Assembly (NCBI GenBank): GCA_022792135.1
Contig: JAAWAM010000022.1
Location: 1 to 64,000 of the forward strand
Direction: 5' to 3'
DNA length: 64,000 bases
Source of the DNA: Clostridia bacterium
Lineage (GTDB): Bacteria; Bacillota; Clostridia; TANB77; CAG-508
Below are positions 1-8,724 of the stretch, piece after piece (positions within the stretch are counted from its first letter, which is position 1; the number at the start of each line of letters is the position of its first letter). A model generated the notes under the pieces. The model was not told the origin of the DNA. It made no database searches and saw nothing but the letters and a program-made list of their open reading frames with translations. A program made the translations under genes and the position numbers.

Positions 1-1296
1 GCTCGTGGTGACACTAGTGATCAAGGTCGAGTTTCAAAAGCTTTTAAATATTCTCATACCAAAATTATTACACCTGTTAAAACTTATGACCCAGATAATG
101 AATTTGATGAAGAATACTTTGAGTTTGGCTTATTCATGTCTAGGCGAGAATATAAAACAATCAATAGGCGTTTACAAAGGGGGAGAGAAGTTTCTGTTTC
201 TGAAGGTAAGTTTGTAGGAAATATTGCTCCTTTTGGATATGATAGAATAAAACTAAAAGATTCAAGAGGCTATACTTTATCAATTAATCAAGAGGAAGCA
301 CCTATTGTGAAAGAAATCTTTAGACTATATACTTTTGAAAGTAATACAATAGGCTCTGTTGTAAAACAATTAAATAGTATGAATTTAAAACCTAGAATTT
401 CTAATGAGTGGACAATTTCTTCTGTAAAAGATATTCTTTCTAACCCTACCTATATTGGTAAAATTGTTTGGAATAGAAGAAAACAAAAAAAGAAAACGAA
501 AAATGGACATCTTATCATTAGTAGACCTCGTAATCAAGATTATTTAATTTATGATGGATTACATGAACCGATTATTGACAATAAAACTTGGGATTTAGTA
601 CAAGAAAAAAGAAAACAAAATACACCAAAAGTAAAGCACAGTAATACGATTCAAAATCCATTAGTTGGTTTAGTATTTTGTGAGAAATGTGGTAAACCCA
701 TGCAAAGGAGACCTTATACAAAGGCTGATAAACCTGCAACACTTATATGTTCTAATGCAAAATGTGATAATATAAGTTCTAAACTTTATATAGTAGAAAA
801 CAAGATTATGGAAGCTTTAAAAATATGGCTTGAAAATTATAAAGTAGATTATAACATTAAAGATAATTCAAATACTGAAAATAATAGAATAATTGAAACG
901 TCTATTGTAACAACAAAAAAAGAATTAGAAAAGGAAAATGCCAAACTTGATAAAATATATCATTTTTTAGAAAATGGAATTTACAGTAAAGATGAGTTTA
1001 TTAATCGTTCAAAAGCTATAAAAGAAAACATTGAAAATTTAGAAAATAAATTAAAAGAATATACTGAACTTCTAAATAAAAATAATGAACTACAAAACGA
1101 GAAAGAAACTATGATACCAAGATTAGAAAACGTAATTGACTTATATGATAAGTTAGAAACTGCTGAAGATAAAAACATTTTATTAAAAAGCATTATTGCA
1201 AAAGTTACCTATCTAAAAACAGAAAAAGCTATAAAAAAAGATTCAGATCCTACAAATTTTGAATTACATATATATCCAAAGATACCTAAAATTTAA
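1..1296 (+). CDS. Large serine recombinase, 5'-truncated by the window edge
   Basis: The frame is open from base 1, so this is the C-terminal part of a large serine recombinase whose catalytic N-terminus lies outside the window. Visible parts are the end of the resolvase domain, the Recombinase domain (about 215-650, with GKFVGNIAPFGY), a zinc ribbon (CEKCGKPMQ and a later CSNAKCDN) and a Lys/Glu-rich coiled coil before the stop. Such enzymes insert and excise elements at att sites next to their own gene. Here a hairpin and then a fragment of the spore-coat gene cotJC follow at once, which suggests cotJC was the target. The family call is firm; the target is inferred. Confidence 0.93.
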   Translation, partial: ARGDTSDQGRVSKAFKYSHTKIITPVKTYDPDNEFDEEYFEFGLFMSRREYKTINRRLQRGREVSVSEGKFVGNIAPFGYDRIKLKDSRGYTLSINQEEAPIVKEIFRLYTFESNTIGSVVKQLNSMNLKPRISNEWTISSVKDILSNPTYIGKIVWNRRKQKKKTKNGHLIISRPRNQDYLIYDGLHEPIIDNKTWDLVQEKRKQNTPKVKHSNTIQNPLVGLVFCEKCGKPMQRRPYTKADKPATLICSNAKCDNISSKLYIVENKIMEALKIWLENYKVDYNIKDNSNTENNRIIETSIVTTKKELEKENAKLDKIYHFLENGIYSKDEFINRSKAIKENIENLENKLKEYTELLNKNNELQNEKETMIPRLENVIDLYDKLETAEDKNILLKSIIAKVTYLKTEKAIKKDSDPTNFELHIYPKIPKI

Positions 1297-1305
1297 CATT
1301 TTACA

Positions 1306-1344
1306 GTCAATAGCTAATTGTAATTACTGTCTTTAGCTATTGAC
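1306..1344. repeat. Hairpin repeat after recombinase 1, copy 1
   Basis: GTCAATAGCTAA (1306-1317) pairs perfectly with TTAGCTATTGAC (1333-1344). The same arms, in a longer version, recur at 2167-2245, and both copies have CATTTTAC just before the left arm and ACATC or TCATC after the right arm. The pair brackets the cotJC fragment and the small unknown gene. It could be a terminator, an att-site component or an element end. Confidence 0.6.
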
Positions 1345-1348
1345 AACA

Positions 1349-1468
1349 TCAAGGAACCAATTCTTCAGTTCCAATATCATTTAAAATAGCTTTTGCTTTT
1401 TGATCTGGCATACCAAATCTTTGAGATAAATAACGTAAAGAAGCAGCAAGTTCACCATCTGGACCACC
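1349..1468 (-). pseudogene. cotJC: Internal fragment of spore coat protein CotJC
   Basis: Read on the minus strand, the fragment gives GGPDGELAASLRYLSQRFG, then MPDQKAKAILNDIGTEEL, then VP and a stop. This matches residues of about 32-70 of CotJC, the manganese-catalase-like inner coat protein. Neither the N-terminus nor the expected AHLEMIATM continuation is present. The 3' break abuts the hairpin next to recombinase 1. Upstream the match ends at GGP and unrelated sequence follows. It lies in the opposite orientation to the C-terminal cotJC piece at 6640-6901. Confidence 0.85.
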
Positions 1469-1580
1469 AAATGGCAAAAGGTATAACTTTCTTTGAAAAA
1501 AGTCGAAACTTAAATAAGGTATTATGTTGAATTTTTAAATAGATTGTAGTATGATAAGAAAAAATGGAAAGGGACTAAAA

Positions 1581-2157
1581 ATGAAACAAGACTTATATCA
1601 AGAATTAATTCAAAGAAAAAATAAAGGTGAAAAACTAATATGGGAGGATATAACAAGAGAAGAATTAGAAGAACTATTTGAAAAATACAGTGATAATAGG
1701 ATAGGCGATTTATATGATGTAAGTAAATCACAGGTAAAAGCTAAGAGAGAAAAATGGGATATAAAACAAATTAACTATATCTGGCAAGAGTTTTTGAAGG
1801 AAGACATGAATAAAAAGATATTCGAAAATTTAAACCAAAGTTCCAAAGAAAGATTATTAAAGAAAGATAAGATAGATACTATTTCTATTGCTCTAACACA
1901 TTATTTGTTTAGAAATGGACCTGTAGAAGATATGCATAGCGAAGGAAAATTATCACAAGAAGATATGAAAACATTAAACAAGTTTATGGTAAATAGAATA
2001 GCTGGTTTATTAGAAAAGATTAATCAAGAAGAATGGTTAAAACTAGAAGTGTTACTAGGCTATTATAATAAATATTTTCGGCAGAAACTGGGATAAGCCA
2101 GTTGCTGATACGAAAGAAATCGATTTAGAATATAAAAGATTTTTAGACAAAATCTAG
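1581..2157 (+). CDS. Unknown conserved protein, reading frame restored by +1 shift at CGG (2079)
   Basis: I chose the ATG at 1581; an upstream ATG at 1551 lacks a good ribosome binding site. The product is mainly helical and charged, with an HTH-like N-terminal part (ISDNRIGDLY-like, DVSKSQVKAK) and the stretch FRNGPVEDMHSEGKLSQEDM. Frame 0 stops at 2096 after KYFRQKLG. Skipping C2079 turns TTT CGG CAG into TTT GGC AGA and extends the protein by a sensible tail (KYFGRNWDKPVADT to EYKRFLDKI) ending at 2157, 191 aa in all. No function is recognised. It sits between two copies of a hairpin repeat in a recombinase-rich block, which suggests mobile cargo. Confidence 0.7.
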
Positions 2158-2166
2158 CATTTTACT

Positions 2167-2245
2167 GTCAATAGCTAGGATGTAATATTGTTAGTTGTTA
2201 AAGAGTTTAGCTAATTACAAATAACTTATATCTTTAGCTATTGAC
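2167..2245. repeat. Hairpin repeat, copy 2
   Basis: GTCAATAGCTA (2167-2177) and TAGCTATTGAC (2235-2245) form the same outer stem as copy 1 at 1306-1344, with a longer interior that contains a further TTAGCTAATT-like element. It separates the unknown gene from the convergent radical SAM gene, so it may also act as a bidirectional terminator. Confidence 0.55.
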
Positions 2246-2256
2246 ATCATCTGTTA

Positions 2257-3120
2257 CTATTTTACACAAGTAATAATCCGTTCGTTTTTATCTAAACAAA
2301 GTCTTAAATAATAATTGTTATTTTTCTTTTCTAATCGATGTCCATAAAAGCCTTCTCGACAAGTAGACTGACAATTTTTACAATAAATAGGGTGTTTAAA
2401 TAAATTATGTTTTTTTCTAAATAGATATTTGTTATTCCTTGCTGTATATTTGATTAAAATATTTGATGTTTCTTTTCTTTTAATGGGTTCATCAATAGCA
2501 ATAAAGTTATTTTTTAAAATAAATTTATCAATAATAGTAGTACTTTTAGCAATATCATTTAGTTCATTAAGCAAAACAATATCTGTATTAGGAAACTTTG
2601 TACTGATGGTATTATAGATATCTTCTAAAGTTTTTAAATCTTTATATGCTACTATATTGAATTTTAAATGTATATTTAGATCTTTTATGATTTTGGCATT
2701 TTGTATCTGTTGAATAATACTATTTCCAAGCCTATCTTTAAAATCGATATTGTGGCAACTTATAGTTACAGAATTTAATCCACTATCTTTTAATTTTTTC
2801 CAGTATGCTAAATCTTTGGATAAGAAGGCATTTGTAACGATTCGAATAGTTTCAACTTGTTTTAGTTTTCTCAATTCATAAATAATATCACTTAAATATT
2901 GATTACATAATGGTTCTCCACCTGTTAGAACAATATCAGATACTTTATATTTGTCACACATATCTTTTACAATACGAATAAATTGTTCATTCGGACAAAT
3001 TTCAGATAAATCTGTCATTCCACCTTCTTGATGACAAAATGGACAATTCATATTACATTGTCCTGTTATTTTTATACGTATTGTATTTTTTTGAAAATAT
3101 TTATCAATTGATATGTTCAT
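2257..3120 (-). CDS. Radical SAM enzyme, MoaA-like
   Basis: The 287-aa protein has the radical SAM cluster motif CNMNCPFC near residue 23 and the SAM-binding TGGEP motif near residue 66, in a MoaA-like TIM-barrel order. The C-terminus has extra cysteines (CKNCQSTC, then RLCLD and a final ITCVK) that may bind a second Fe-S cluster. The substrate is unknown. No cofactor-biosynthesis genes are adjacent, so a MoaA role is not supported. It holds the only in-frame CGG of the window that is not at an obvious frame break (2278-2280, seven codons before the stop). A +1 shift there would give a similar-length end, GLLLV. Confidence 0.8.
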   Translation of the reverse strand: MNISIDKYFQKNTIRIKITGQCNMNCPFCHQEGGMTDLSEICPNEQFIRIVKDMCDKYKVSDIVLTGGEPLCNQYLSDIIYELRKLKQVETIRIVTNAFLSKDLAYWKKLKDSGLNSVTISCHNIDFKDRLGNSIIQQIQNAKIIKDLNIHLKFNIVAYKDLKTLEDIYNTISTKFPNTDIVLLNELNDIAKSTTIIDKFILKNNFIAIDEPIKRKETSNILIKYTARNNKYLFRKKHNLFKHPIYCKNCQSTCREGFYGHRLEKKNNNYYLRLCLDKNERIITCVK

Positions 3121-3243
3121 CTAAATATTCCTCCACTAATTGTAATTATGTACATTTTATCATAGAAAAAAATAGAAAACAACTACTTAAGTTTATATTT
3201 TTATGATATTATGTTATTATTTAATTAAAGGGAGAAAATAAAT

Positions 3244-4014
3244 ATGGAAGAGTATAAAATTAATTATAAAAGTTCAAAAGACGTGACAATATCAGCAAAA
3301 AGAATAAAAACAGAAAATCCAAAGTGTATTGTTATAATGGCACATGGAATAAATGCAGATAAAGAAGAAGATGGGTTATTTACTGAGTTAGCTCATGAAT
3401 TAGCATTCAATCATTGTGATAGTTTAACATTTGATTATAGAGGTCATGGAGAAAGTACAGGAAATCAAGAGAAAATGACAATTGAGGGAGAAACGATAGA
3501 TTTAAAAAAGAGCATTGAATATGTAAAAGAAACTACAGATTTACCTATTATAGTATTAGCAGCTAGCTTTGGAGCAGTATCCACATTGAATTATATAAAA
3601 AACGAAAATAGTTCTTACATTTCTAAATTAATATTACTGAATCCTGTTCTTGACTTAAACGCAACATTTATAAAACCAACTCTACCATGGGGAAAAAAGA
3701 ATTTTCATAAAGAAGCATTTGAAAAATTGGAAGAGTTAGGATATATCTATTTAGATGAAACATTTAAAGTAGGCTATAGACTTTTGGATGAAATGAAAAC
3801 TATATTTCCATACAAAATATTGGAACATATATCAATTCCTACTTTAGTCATTCATGGTAATAAAGATACCTATGTTTCTTATGACATAAGTAAGAAGTAT
3901 AGTGAAGTAAATCAATGGTGTGATTTTGTTACTGTAAACAATTCAGAGCATGGGTTTGGTAGAATAGAAGAAAAGAAGTATGTCATTCAGACTATAATTA
4001 AATGGCTTATGTAG
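3244..4014 (+). CDS. Alpha/beta hydrolase (serine hydrolase family)
   Basis: The 256-aa protein has the alpha/beta-hydrolase layout: an early VIMAHGIN oxyanion segment, FDYRGHGES, the nucleophile region VLAASFGAVS (the nucleophile elbow reads A-S-F-G-A), a late acid in HGNKDTYV and the histidine in NSEHGF. It has no signal peptide, so it should be cytosolic. GGGAG precedes the ATG. It resembles esterase/lipase-like and peptidase-like hydrolases of the YqkD/FrsA kind, but the substrate cannot be read from sequence. It lies 70 bases before a YdcF-like gene in the same direction. Confidence 0.85.
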   Translation: MEEYKINYKSSKDVTISAKRIKTENPKCIVIMAHGINADKEEDGLFTELAHELAFNHCDSLTFDYRGHGESTGNQEKMTIEGETIDLKKSIEYVKETTDLPIIVLAASFGAVSTLNYIKNENSSYISKLILLNPVLDLNATFIKPTLPWGKKNFHKEAFEKLEELGYIYLDETFKVGYRLLDEMKTIFPYKILEHISIPTLVIHGNKDTYVSYDISKKYSEVNQWCDFVTVNNSEHGFGRIEEKKYVIQTIIKWLM

Positions 4015-4085
4015 AGAAAAGAAAAAATAAGATGTCATATTATTTTGAAAGTTTTCATAAATAAAAAATTAAGGGAGAGAAATTT

Positions 4086-4739
4086 ATGAAATTAAAAAAA
4101 GAAATAGAAACTTTATGGAAATATTTAAAAATGAATCATGAAGTTGAAAAAGCTAATTGTATCATTGGTTTTGGTTGTCATGATATCCTAGTTGCTAAAA
4201 GAGCTTCAGAATTATATTTAAAGGGATATGCTAGTAAGATAATTTTTACGGGAGGTTATGGAAGAGTAACTAAAAAAATGTGGAATCAAACAGAAGCTGA
4301 AAAATTTAAAGAAGTAGCAATAAATAGGGGAGTTCCAGAAAGTGACATATTGGTAGAAGATAAATCTAAAAATACAGGTGAAAATATAGAATATACGAAA
4401 AAAATATTAAAAGATAACAAAATGGATTGTGACAAAATTATTTTTGTAGATAAACCTTATAAAGAAAGAAGAACGTATGCAACTTTAAAGAAACAATGGC
4501 AAGATATAGACATAATAGTAACTTCCATTCAAATGTCTTTTCAAGAATATTATGACCATTTTAGTTCAGCAGAAATTACACAGCATGAATTAATTAGTTT
4601 GATGGTTGGAGAACTTCAAAGGATAGATTTATATAGTCAAAAAGGTTTTACCATTCCGCAAGAAATTCCAAATTCTGTGTGGCAAGCATTTGAAAAATTA
4701 GTAGAAGCGGGATTTACAGAACATATCATTAAAATATAG
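4086..4739 (+). CDS. YdcF-like DUF218 family protein
   Basis: The 217-aa protein matches the DUF218/YdcF fold, with IIGFGCHD at the start of the domain, IIFTGGYGRV, the ESDILVEDKSKNTGENI segment that carries the family's conserved acidic and Thr residues, and a later VDKPYKERRTYATLKK. Members are small cytosolic or membrane proteins linked to cell-envelope metabolism or SAM binding, and the true reaction is unknown. It has no transmembrane helix. A strong terminator follows, so it ends a two-gene unit with the hydrolase. Confidence 0.85.
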   Translation: MKLKKEIETLWKYLKMNHEVEKANCIIGFGCHDILVAKRASELYLKGYASKIIFTGGYGRVTKKMWNQTEAEKFKEVAINRGVPESDILVEDKSKNTGENIEYTKKILKDNKMDCDKIIFVDKPYKERRTYATLKKQWQDIDIIVTSIQMSFQEYYDHFSSAEITQHELISLMVGELQRIDLYSQKGFTIPQEIPNSVWQAFEKLVEAGFTEHIIKI

Positions 4740-4762
4740 AGATAATAATTACAAAGATAACA

Positions 4763-4793
4763 AAAAAACACTTCATATTTGAGGTGTTTTTTT
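4763..4793 (+). terminator. Rho-independent terminator after YdcF-like gene
   Basis: AAAAAACACTTC and GAGGTGTTTTTTT form a stem around a six-base loop, followed by a T-run. Confidence 0.85.
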
Positions 4794-4829
4794 GCATTCT
4801 CCAGCATATTTTTAAATAGGAGGTGCAAT

Positions 4830-4955
4830 ATGGCTAACCATTCCAAAATACAATGTGAAAATCAATTTAAATCAAATAATAAAGAACAACGTAAACAAAA
4901 GCTACAAGAAATATGGATAAAAATTATCAATCAAAAAGAAAAAAGTGATAAGTGA
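4830..4955 (+). CDS. Small recombinase-associated protein, 41 aa
   Basis: An ATG eight bases after AGGAGG opens a 41-codon frame (MANHSKIQCENQF to NQKEKSDK) that is basic, Gln-rich and helical. It stops 85 bases before the serine recombinase start in the same direction. Short basic ORFs directly before a large serine recombinase are common in clostridial mobile elements, where they may act in expression or directionality. That role is inferred from position only. Confidence 0.6.
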   Translation: MANHSKIQCENQFKSNNKEQRKQKLQEIWIKIINQKEKSDK

Positions 4956-5040
4956 CAATTTACAAACTGAATTCCTATATAGTATAATGTGGCTATGGAG
5001 AAAGTTTGTATTTATCGCAAAGTAAATAGGAGTGATAGAT

Positions 5041-6603
5041 ATGAATGAAACATATAAAGTAGCTTTATATTGTAGATTATCGGAAGAGGATAAGAAAAAA
5101 GCAAAAAAGGGAGATGATAGTGAAAGTATCAAAAACCAAAAAGAATTATTATTACGATATTGTGAAATCAAAAATCTAACTGTATATGACATTTATGCAG
5201 ATGATGATTATTCAGGTTCAGATAGAGGAAGACCCGATTTTAACCGAATGATAGCAGACGCTAAAGAGCATAAATTTGATATGATACTAGCCAAAACACA
5301 AGCAAGATTTGCTAGAGATTCTTCCTTAATTCAAGAATTGTTATATGACAAATTTTTAGAATGGAATATCCATTTTAAAACCATAGTAGATAATATTGAC
5401 ACAAGTTCAATTGGAACTAAAAAATCAAGTCAGATTATTGCTATGAGTGATGAGTGGTATTTAGAAGACTTATCAAGAAATATACGAACCGTATTTGAAA
5501 ATAAAAAAATACAAGGTCATCATATAGGTTCTTTTGCGGTTTATGGTTACCAAAAAGACCCAGAGCAAAAAGGACATTTAATCATAGACAAAGAGGCTTC
5601 AGAAGTGGTAAAGCAAATCTTTTATTTATATGCCCAAGGATATGGAAAAACTAATATAGCAAGAATATTAAATGAAAAGGGAATACCAAATCCAAGTGAA
5701 TATAAAAGGCAAAAAGGATTAAGATATAAGCATTCTGGAGGCTATACGGGTACACTTTGGAAATATTTTTCCATTGATAATATTCTTCATAATGAAATGT
5801 ATATTGGGAATATGGTTCAAAATAAACAATGTAATATCTCTTACAAAAATAGTAAGAAAAAACAAATTCCTAAATCCGATTGGATTATTGTAGAAGGAAC
5901 ACATGAACCAATTATTGACCTAGAACTTTGGAATACTGTTCAAAAGAAACTAAAACAAAAATTTAAATCTTTTGGCGATGGTAAAATAGGTTTGTTTGCC
6001 TATAAAGTTAAATGTATGAATTGTCATTCTTCCCTTAGAAGTAGTAAAAATCATGGAAAACATTATTTGAAATGTGAAACAAGATTTTTTCATAAAGAGG
6101 CTTGCCCAGGAGCCTTTATTAGTACTGAAAAGTTAGAAAAGGAAATCATCAAGCAATTAAAAAAGTTAAGTGAAGAACTTAATAGTGAGGACATAGAAAA
6201 AGGTATTAGTTTAAATGATAATTTACTACAGAGAATAAAAAAGCTAGAAAATGAAATAAATAAAAATAAAAAAGAGATTAAAAAAACGGATGATTATTTA
6301 AAACAACTATATTTAGATAAATTAAATGGTACCCTATCAGAATATGAATATAAAAAATTCTCCCATGATTTTCAAACCGAAAGAGAGAATAAAAATGAAG
6401 CTATCAAAGAAGGAAAAGACAAAATAAAGGAATTAACAAAGCGTTTAAAAAATGCAGATGAAAGAAAAGAAATAGTAAAACGTTATCTAAATGTTGAAAA
6501 ATTAGACCGCACCATGGTTGAAATCTTAATAGATACCATTTATGTTGGAACAAATGATAGAAAAAATAAAATACAACCCATCAAAATTGAATGGAATTTT
6601 TAA
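5041..6603 (+). CDS. Large serine recombinase (site-specific integrase/excisionase)
   Basis: This complete 520-aa enzyme starts at the ATG at 5041, eight bases after AGGAG. The N-terminal resolvase domain has YCRLSEED with the nucleophilic serine, then DDDYSGSDRGRPDFNRM and KTQARFARDS. The Recombinase domain follows (GSFAVYGYQKDP), then a zinc ribbon (CMNCHSSL and a later CETRFFHKEACPG) and a long coiled coil. It belongs to the Tn4451/phiC31-like group. The stop codon lies about 40 bases before the C-terminal fragment of cotJC on the same strand, so the element this enzyme moves appears to be inserted in cotJC. Confidence 0.95.
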   Translation: MNETYKVALYCRLSEEDKKKAKKGDDSESIKNQKELLLRYCEIKNLTVYDIYADDDYSGSDRGRPDFNRMIADAKEHKFDMILAKTQARFARDSSLIQELLYDKFLEWNIHFKTIVDNIDTSSIGTKKSSQIIAMSDEWYLEDLSRNIRTVFENKKIQGHHIGSFAVYGYQKDPEQKGHLIIDKEASEVVKQIFYLYAQGYGKTNIARILNEKGIPNPSEYKRQKGLRYKHSGGYTGTLWKYFSIDNILHNEMYIGNMVQNKQCNISYKNSKKKQIPKSDWIIVEGTHEPIIDLELWNTVQKKLKQKFKSFGDGKIGLFAYKVKCMNCHSSLRSSKNHGKHYLKCETRFFHKEACPGAFISTEKLEKEIIKQLKKLSEELNSEDIEKGISLNDNLLQRIKKLENEINKNKKEIKKTDDYLKQLYLDKLNGTLSEYEYKKFSHDFQTERENKNEAIKEGKDKIKELTKRLKNADERKEIVKRYLNVEKLDRTMVEILIDTIYVGTNDRKNKIQPIKIEWNF

Positions 6604-6639
6604 TAAAGAAATCCTTGAAAAAGGATTAAAAAAATACAA

Positions 6640-6901
6640 TAACAGTTGTTCATCGTTACTTGCCGAAGAACAAAAAGCAAGAGCAACGTATGAAAAACTA
6701 ATTGACTTATGCCGTGATAATCCAGATGTATTAGATCCATTAAGATATTTAAGGGAAAGAGAAGTCGTTCACTTCCAAAGATTTGGAGAAGCACTTCGTG
6801 GTGTTCAAGATAAATTAGCAGAAAGAAAATTTTATATGAATGATATGCATTCTATGAATACCAATATGTCAAACAATAATAATTGTGGATGTGGAAAATA
6901 A
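6640..6901 (+). pseudogene. cotJC: C-terminal fragment of spore coat protein CotJC
   Basis: The frame reads LLAEEQKARATYEKLIDL, then LRYLREREVVHFQRFGEALR, and ends in an Asn/Cys-rich tail (NNNNCGCGK). It matches the last third of CotJC, where the B. subtilis protein has AAEEKARATYQWLID and FLREREIVHS. No start codon or ribosome binding site belongs to it: the frame runs back into the end of recombinase 2. Either this is a dead remnant, or the gene is rejoined when the element excises. The second option has precedent in sporulation-gene intervening elements such as skin in sigK. The N-terminal part is not in the window in this orientation. Confidence 0.88.
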
Positions 6902-6913
6902 AAGAAATAAAGG

Positions 6914-6957
6914 AGAACCTGAATAAGTACAAAATGTGCTTATTTGGTTCTTTTTTT
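6914..6957 (+). terminator. Terminator after cotJC 3' fragment
   Basis: AGAACC...AATAAG pairs with CTTATT...GGTTCT and is followed by seven T. A conserved terminator supports the view that the fragment is the native 3' end of cotJC. Confidence 0.85.
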
Positions 6958-7019
6958 CGACAGAACTTTACAAAATATTCCTTAGATGGTATAATTTGGA
7001 ATAAAAGAGGGGAAAATAG

Positions 7020-8343
7020 ATGGCAAAAAAATATTTAGAAAAAAATGTATTAGAAGCAGCCCTAGAAAGACTAGAAATTATGTTTCAAAACTTTGATAAT
7101 ATCTATTTTAGTGTAAGTGGAGGAAAAGATAGTTCTGTTATGGTGCAATTAGCTAATCAGGTAGCTAAGAAAACAAATCAGAAATTTGATGTATTATTCA
7201 TCGATTTAGAAGCTCAATATCGTCATACAATCGAACATATCGAAGAACTAAAACAATTATCACAAATTAGAGATTTTTATCATATAGCCTTACCCATTGC
7301 TTTAAGAAATGCTGTATCAGTATTACAACCAAAATGGATTTGTTGGGAAGAAGAAAGCAAAAAATTATGGGTTAGAAGTATGCCAAATGACAGTATCAAC
7401 ATAAGTAACTGTCCCTTTCCATGGTTTAAAAAAGGAGAAGAATTCGAAGAATTTATTGTGCAATTTGCTAGTTGGTATCAAAAAAAATATCAAGGAAAAG
7501 TAGCATGTGGAATTGGAATTCGAACCGATGAAAGCTTAAACAGATTTAGAACCATTGCTTTTCAAGACAAAAAAATTACCTTTGAAAATCATCGTTGGAC
7601 AACAAAATTGAAAGTAAATGAGAAACATATGGATGTCTACAATTTTTATCCCATTTATGATTGGACAGCAGAAGACATTTGGGGAGCAGTTAGTCAATTA
7701 GATTTAAAATTCAATTACATTTATGAATTAATGTATAAAAATGGATTAAGCATTTATGAACAAAGACTTTGTCAACCTTATGGGGATGACCAAAGGAATG
7801 GATTAAATCAATTTAAAGCACTCGAATATGATACTTGGAGTAAAGTCTTAAATCGTGTTAATCGGGGTTAATTTTGGAAACATCTATTGTAAAACAACAG
7901 CACTTGGCAACATTAAATCTTGTAAGCCAGACTTCATGTCTTGGCAAGAATATACTGTATTTTTATTAGAAAGTATCGGAATCTATAATAGGGATTTGAT
8001 GTTACATTATTATAGGAAAATTAAAAAATTTATGATTTGGTATAAAAACAAATATGGCGTTGAACAAAAAGATATTCCAGATATCGCAGAGAGCAAATTA
8101 GAAAACCAAAAAAAAGTGATTTCATGGAGAAGAATAGCAAGAGCAGTTGAGAAAAATGATTTTTACTTAAGAAGATTATCATTTGGACAAACTAAAAATG
8201 ATGATAAAGAATTAATGGAATTAATCCATAAATGGGACAATCTATTAGACAAAACAACTAAAACAGATGATAAAACATTACAAAAAATCATCCAAGAAAA
8301 ATGTAATAAAAGGAGAAAATATGATTATCAAAATAACCAATAA
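7020..8343 (+). CDS. IbrA/YbdN-like PAPS-reductase-fold protein (DUF3440), +1 shift at CGG 7863
   Basis: The N-terminal part is an ATP-PPi-loop (PAPS reductase) domain with the SGGKDSSV loop near residue 33 and FIDLEAQYRHT. The C-terminal part is the DUF3440 region (WQEYTVFLLESIG, HYYRKIKKFMIWY). The frame breaks at AAT CGG GGT TAA. Skipping C7863 restores the family sequence NRVN-GVNFGNIY and yields about 440 aa, the usual family length. IbrA-type proteins occur with a ParB-like IbrB partner, which is present here (8725-9258). They activate expression of other genes in E. coli; the biochemical activity is unclear. Alternative: a pseudogene with a one-base insertion. Confidence 0.85.
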
Positions 8344-8707
8344 AGAAGAAAATTTTTATCAATATATGGGAAAATTCTTTGGTTCGAGATTAGTAGAAAG
8401 ACAAACAAATGACAGAATTTATGATGACAGTGGCAAACAATGGTATCTTTATTTAGAAGAAGAAAAAGTAATGGCATTTGTATCAATTCGCAAAAATATT
8501 ATAAAAAATATTTATACCACCAAAGAGAAATATTTAGAAGAAATATTAAAGGAAATTAAGAAGGAAAATAAGATTACTTACAGCATTGTTACCAATAACT
8601 ATATAGAAGTCTACGAAAGAGCTGGATTTGAAGTAGCAAAGAATGAAAATTATAAAAATTTTGTAACCATTTATGGGGAAAAAGAAAAAACAGAGCCAAA
8701 TGAATAA
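8321..8707 (+). CDS. GNAT-like small protein between the IbrA and IbrB genes
   Basis: The ATG at 8321 follows AAAAGGAGAAAAT and overlaps the 3' end of the upstream gene, giving 128 aa. The order of strands and helices and the end (YEVYERAGFEVAKNENYKNFVTIYG, seen as VYERAGFEVAK) resemble the C-terminal half of a GNAT acetyltransferase (the family YxxxGF motif). A clear acetyl-CoA loop (RxxGxG/A) is not visible, so it may be a degenerate or binding-only member. Tight overlap suggests co-translation with the IbrA-like gene. Confidence 0.6.
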   Translation: MIIKITNKEENFYQYMGKFFGSRLVERQTNDRIYDDSGKQWYLYLEEEKVMAFVSIRKNIIKNIYTTKEKYLEEILKEIKKENKITYSIVTNNYIEVYERAGFEVAKNENYKNFVTIYGEKEKTEPNE

Positions 8708-8724
8708 GAGGTAATAAGGAAAGG

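Noticed and set aside
6542..6640. Start of the cotJC 3' frame at 6542 as a real gene start
   Set aside because: This part is the end of recombinase 2 read in another frame; the CotJC match begins only at about 6640.
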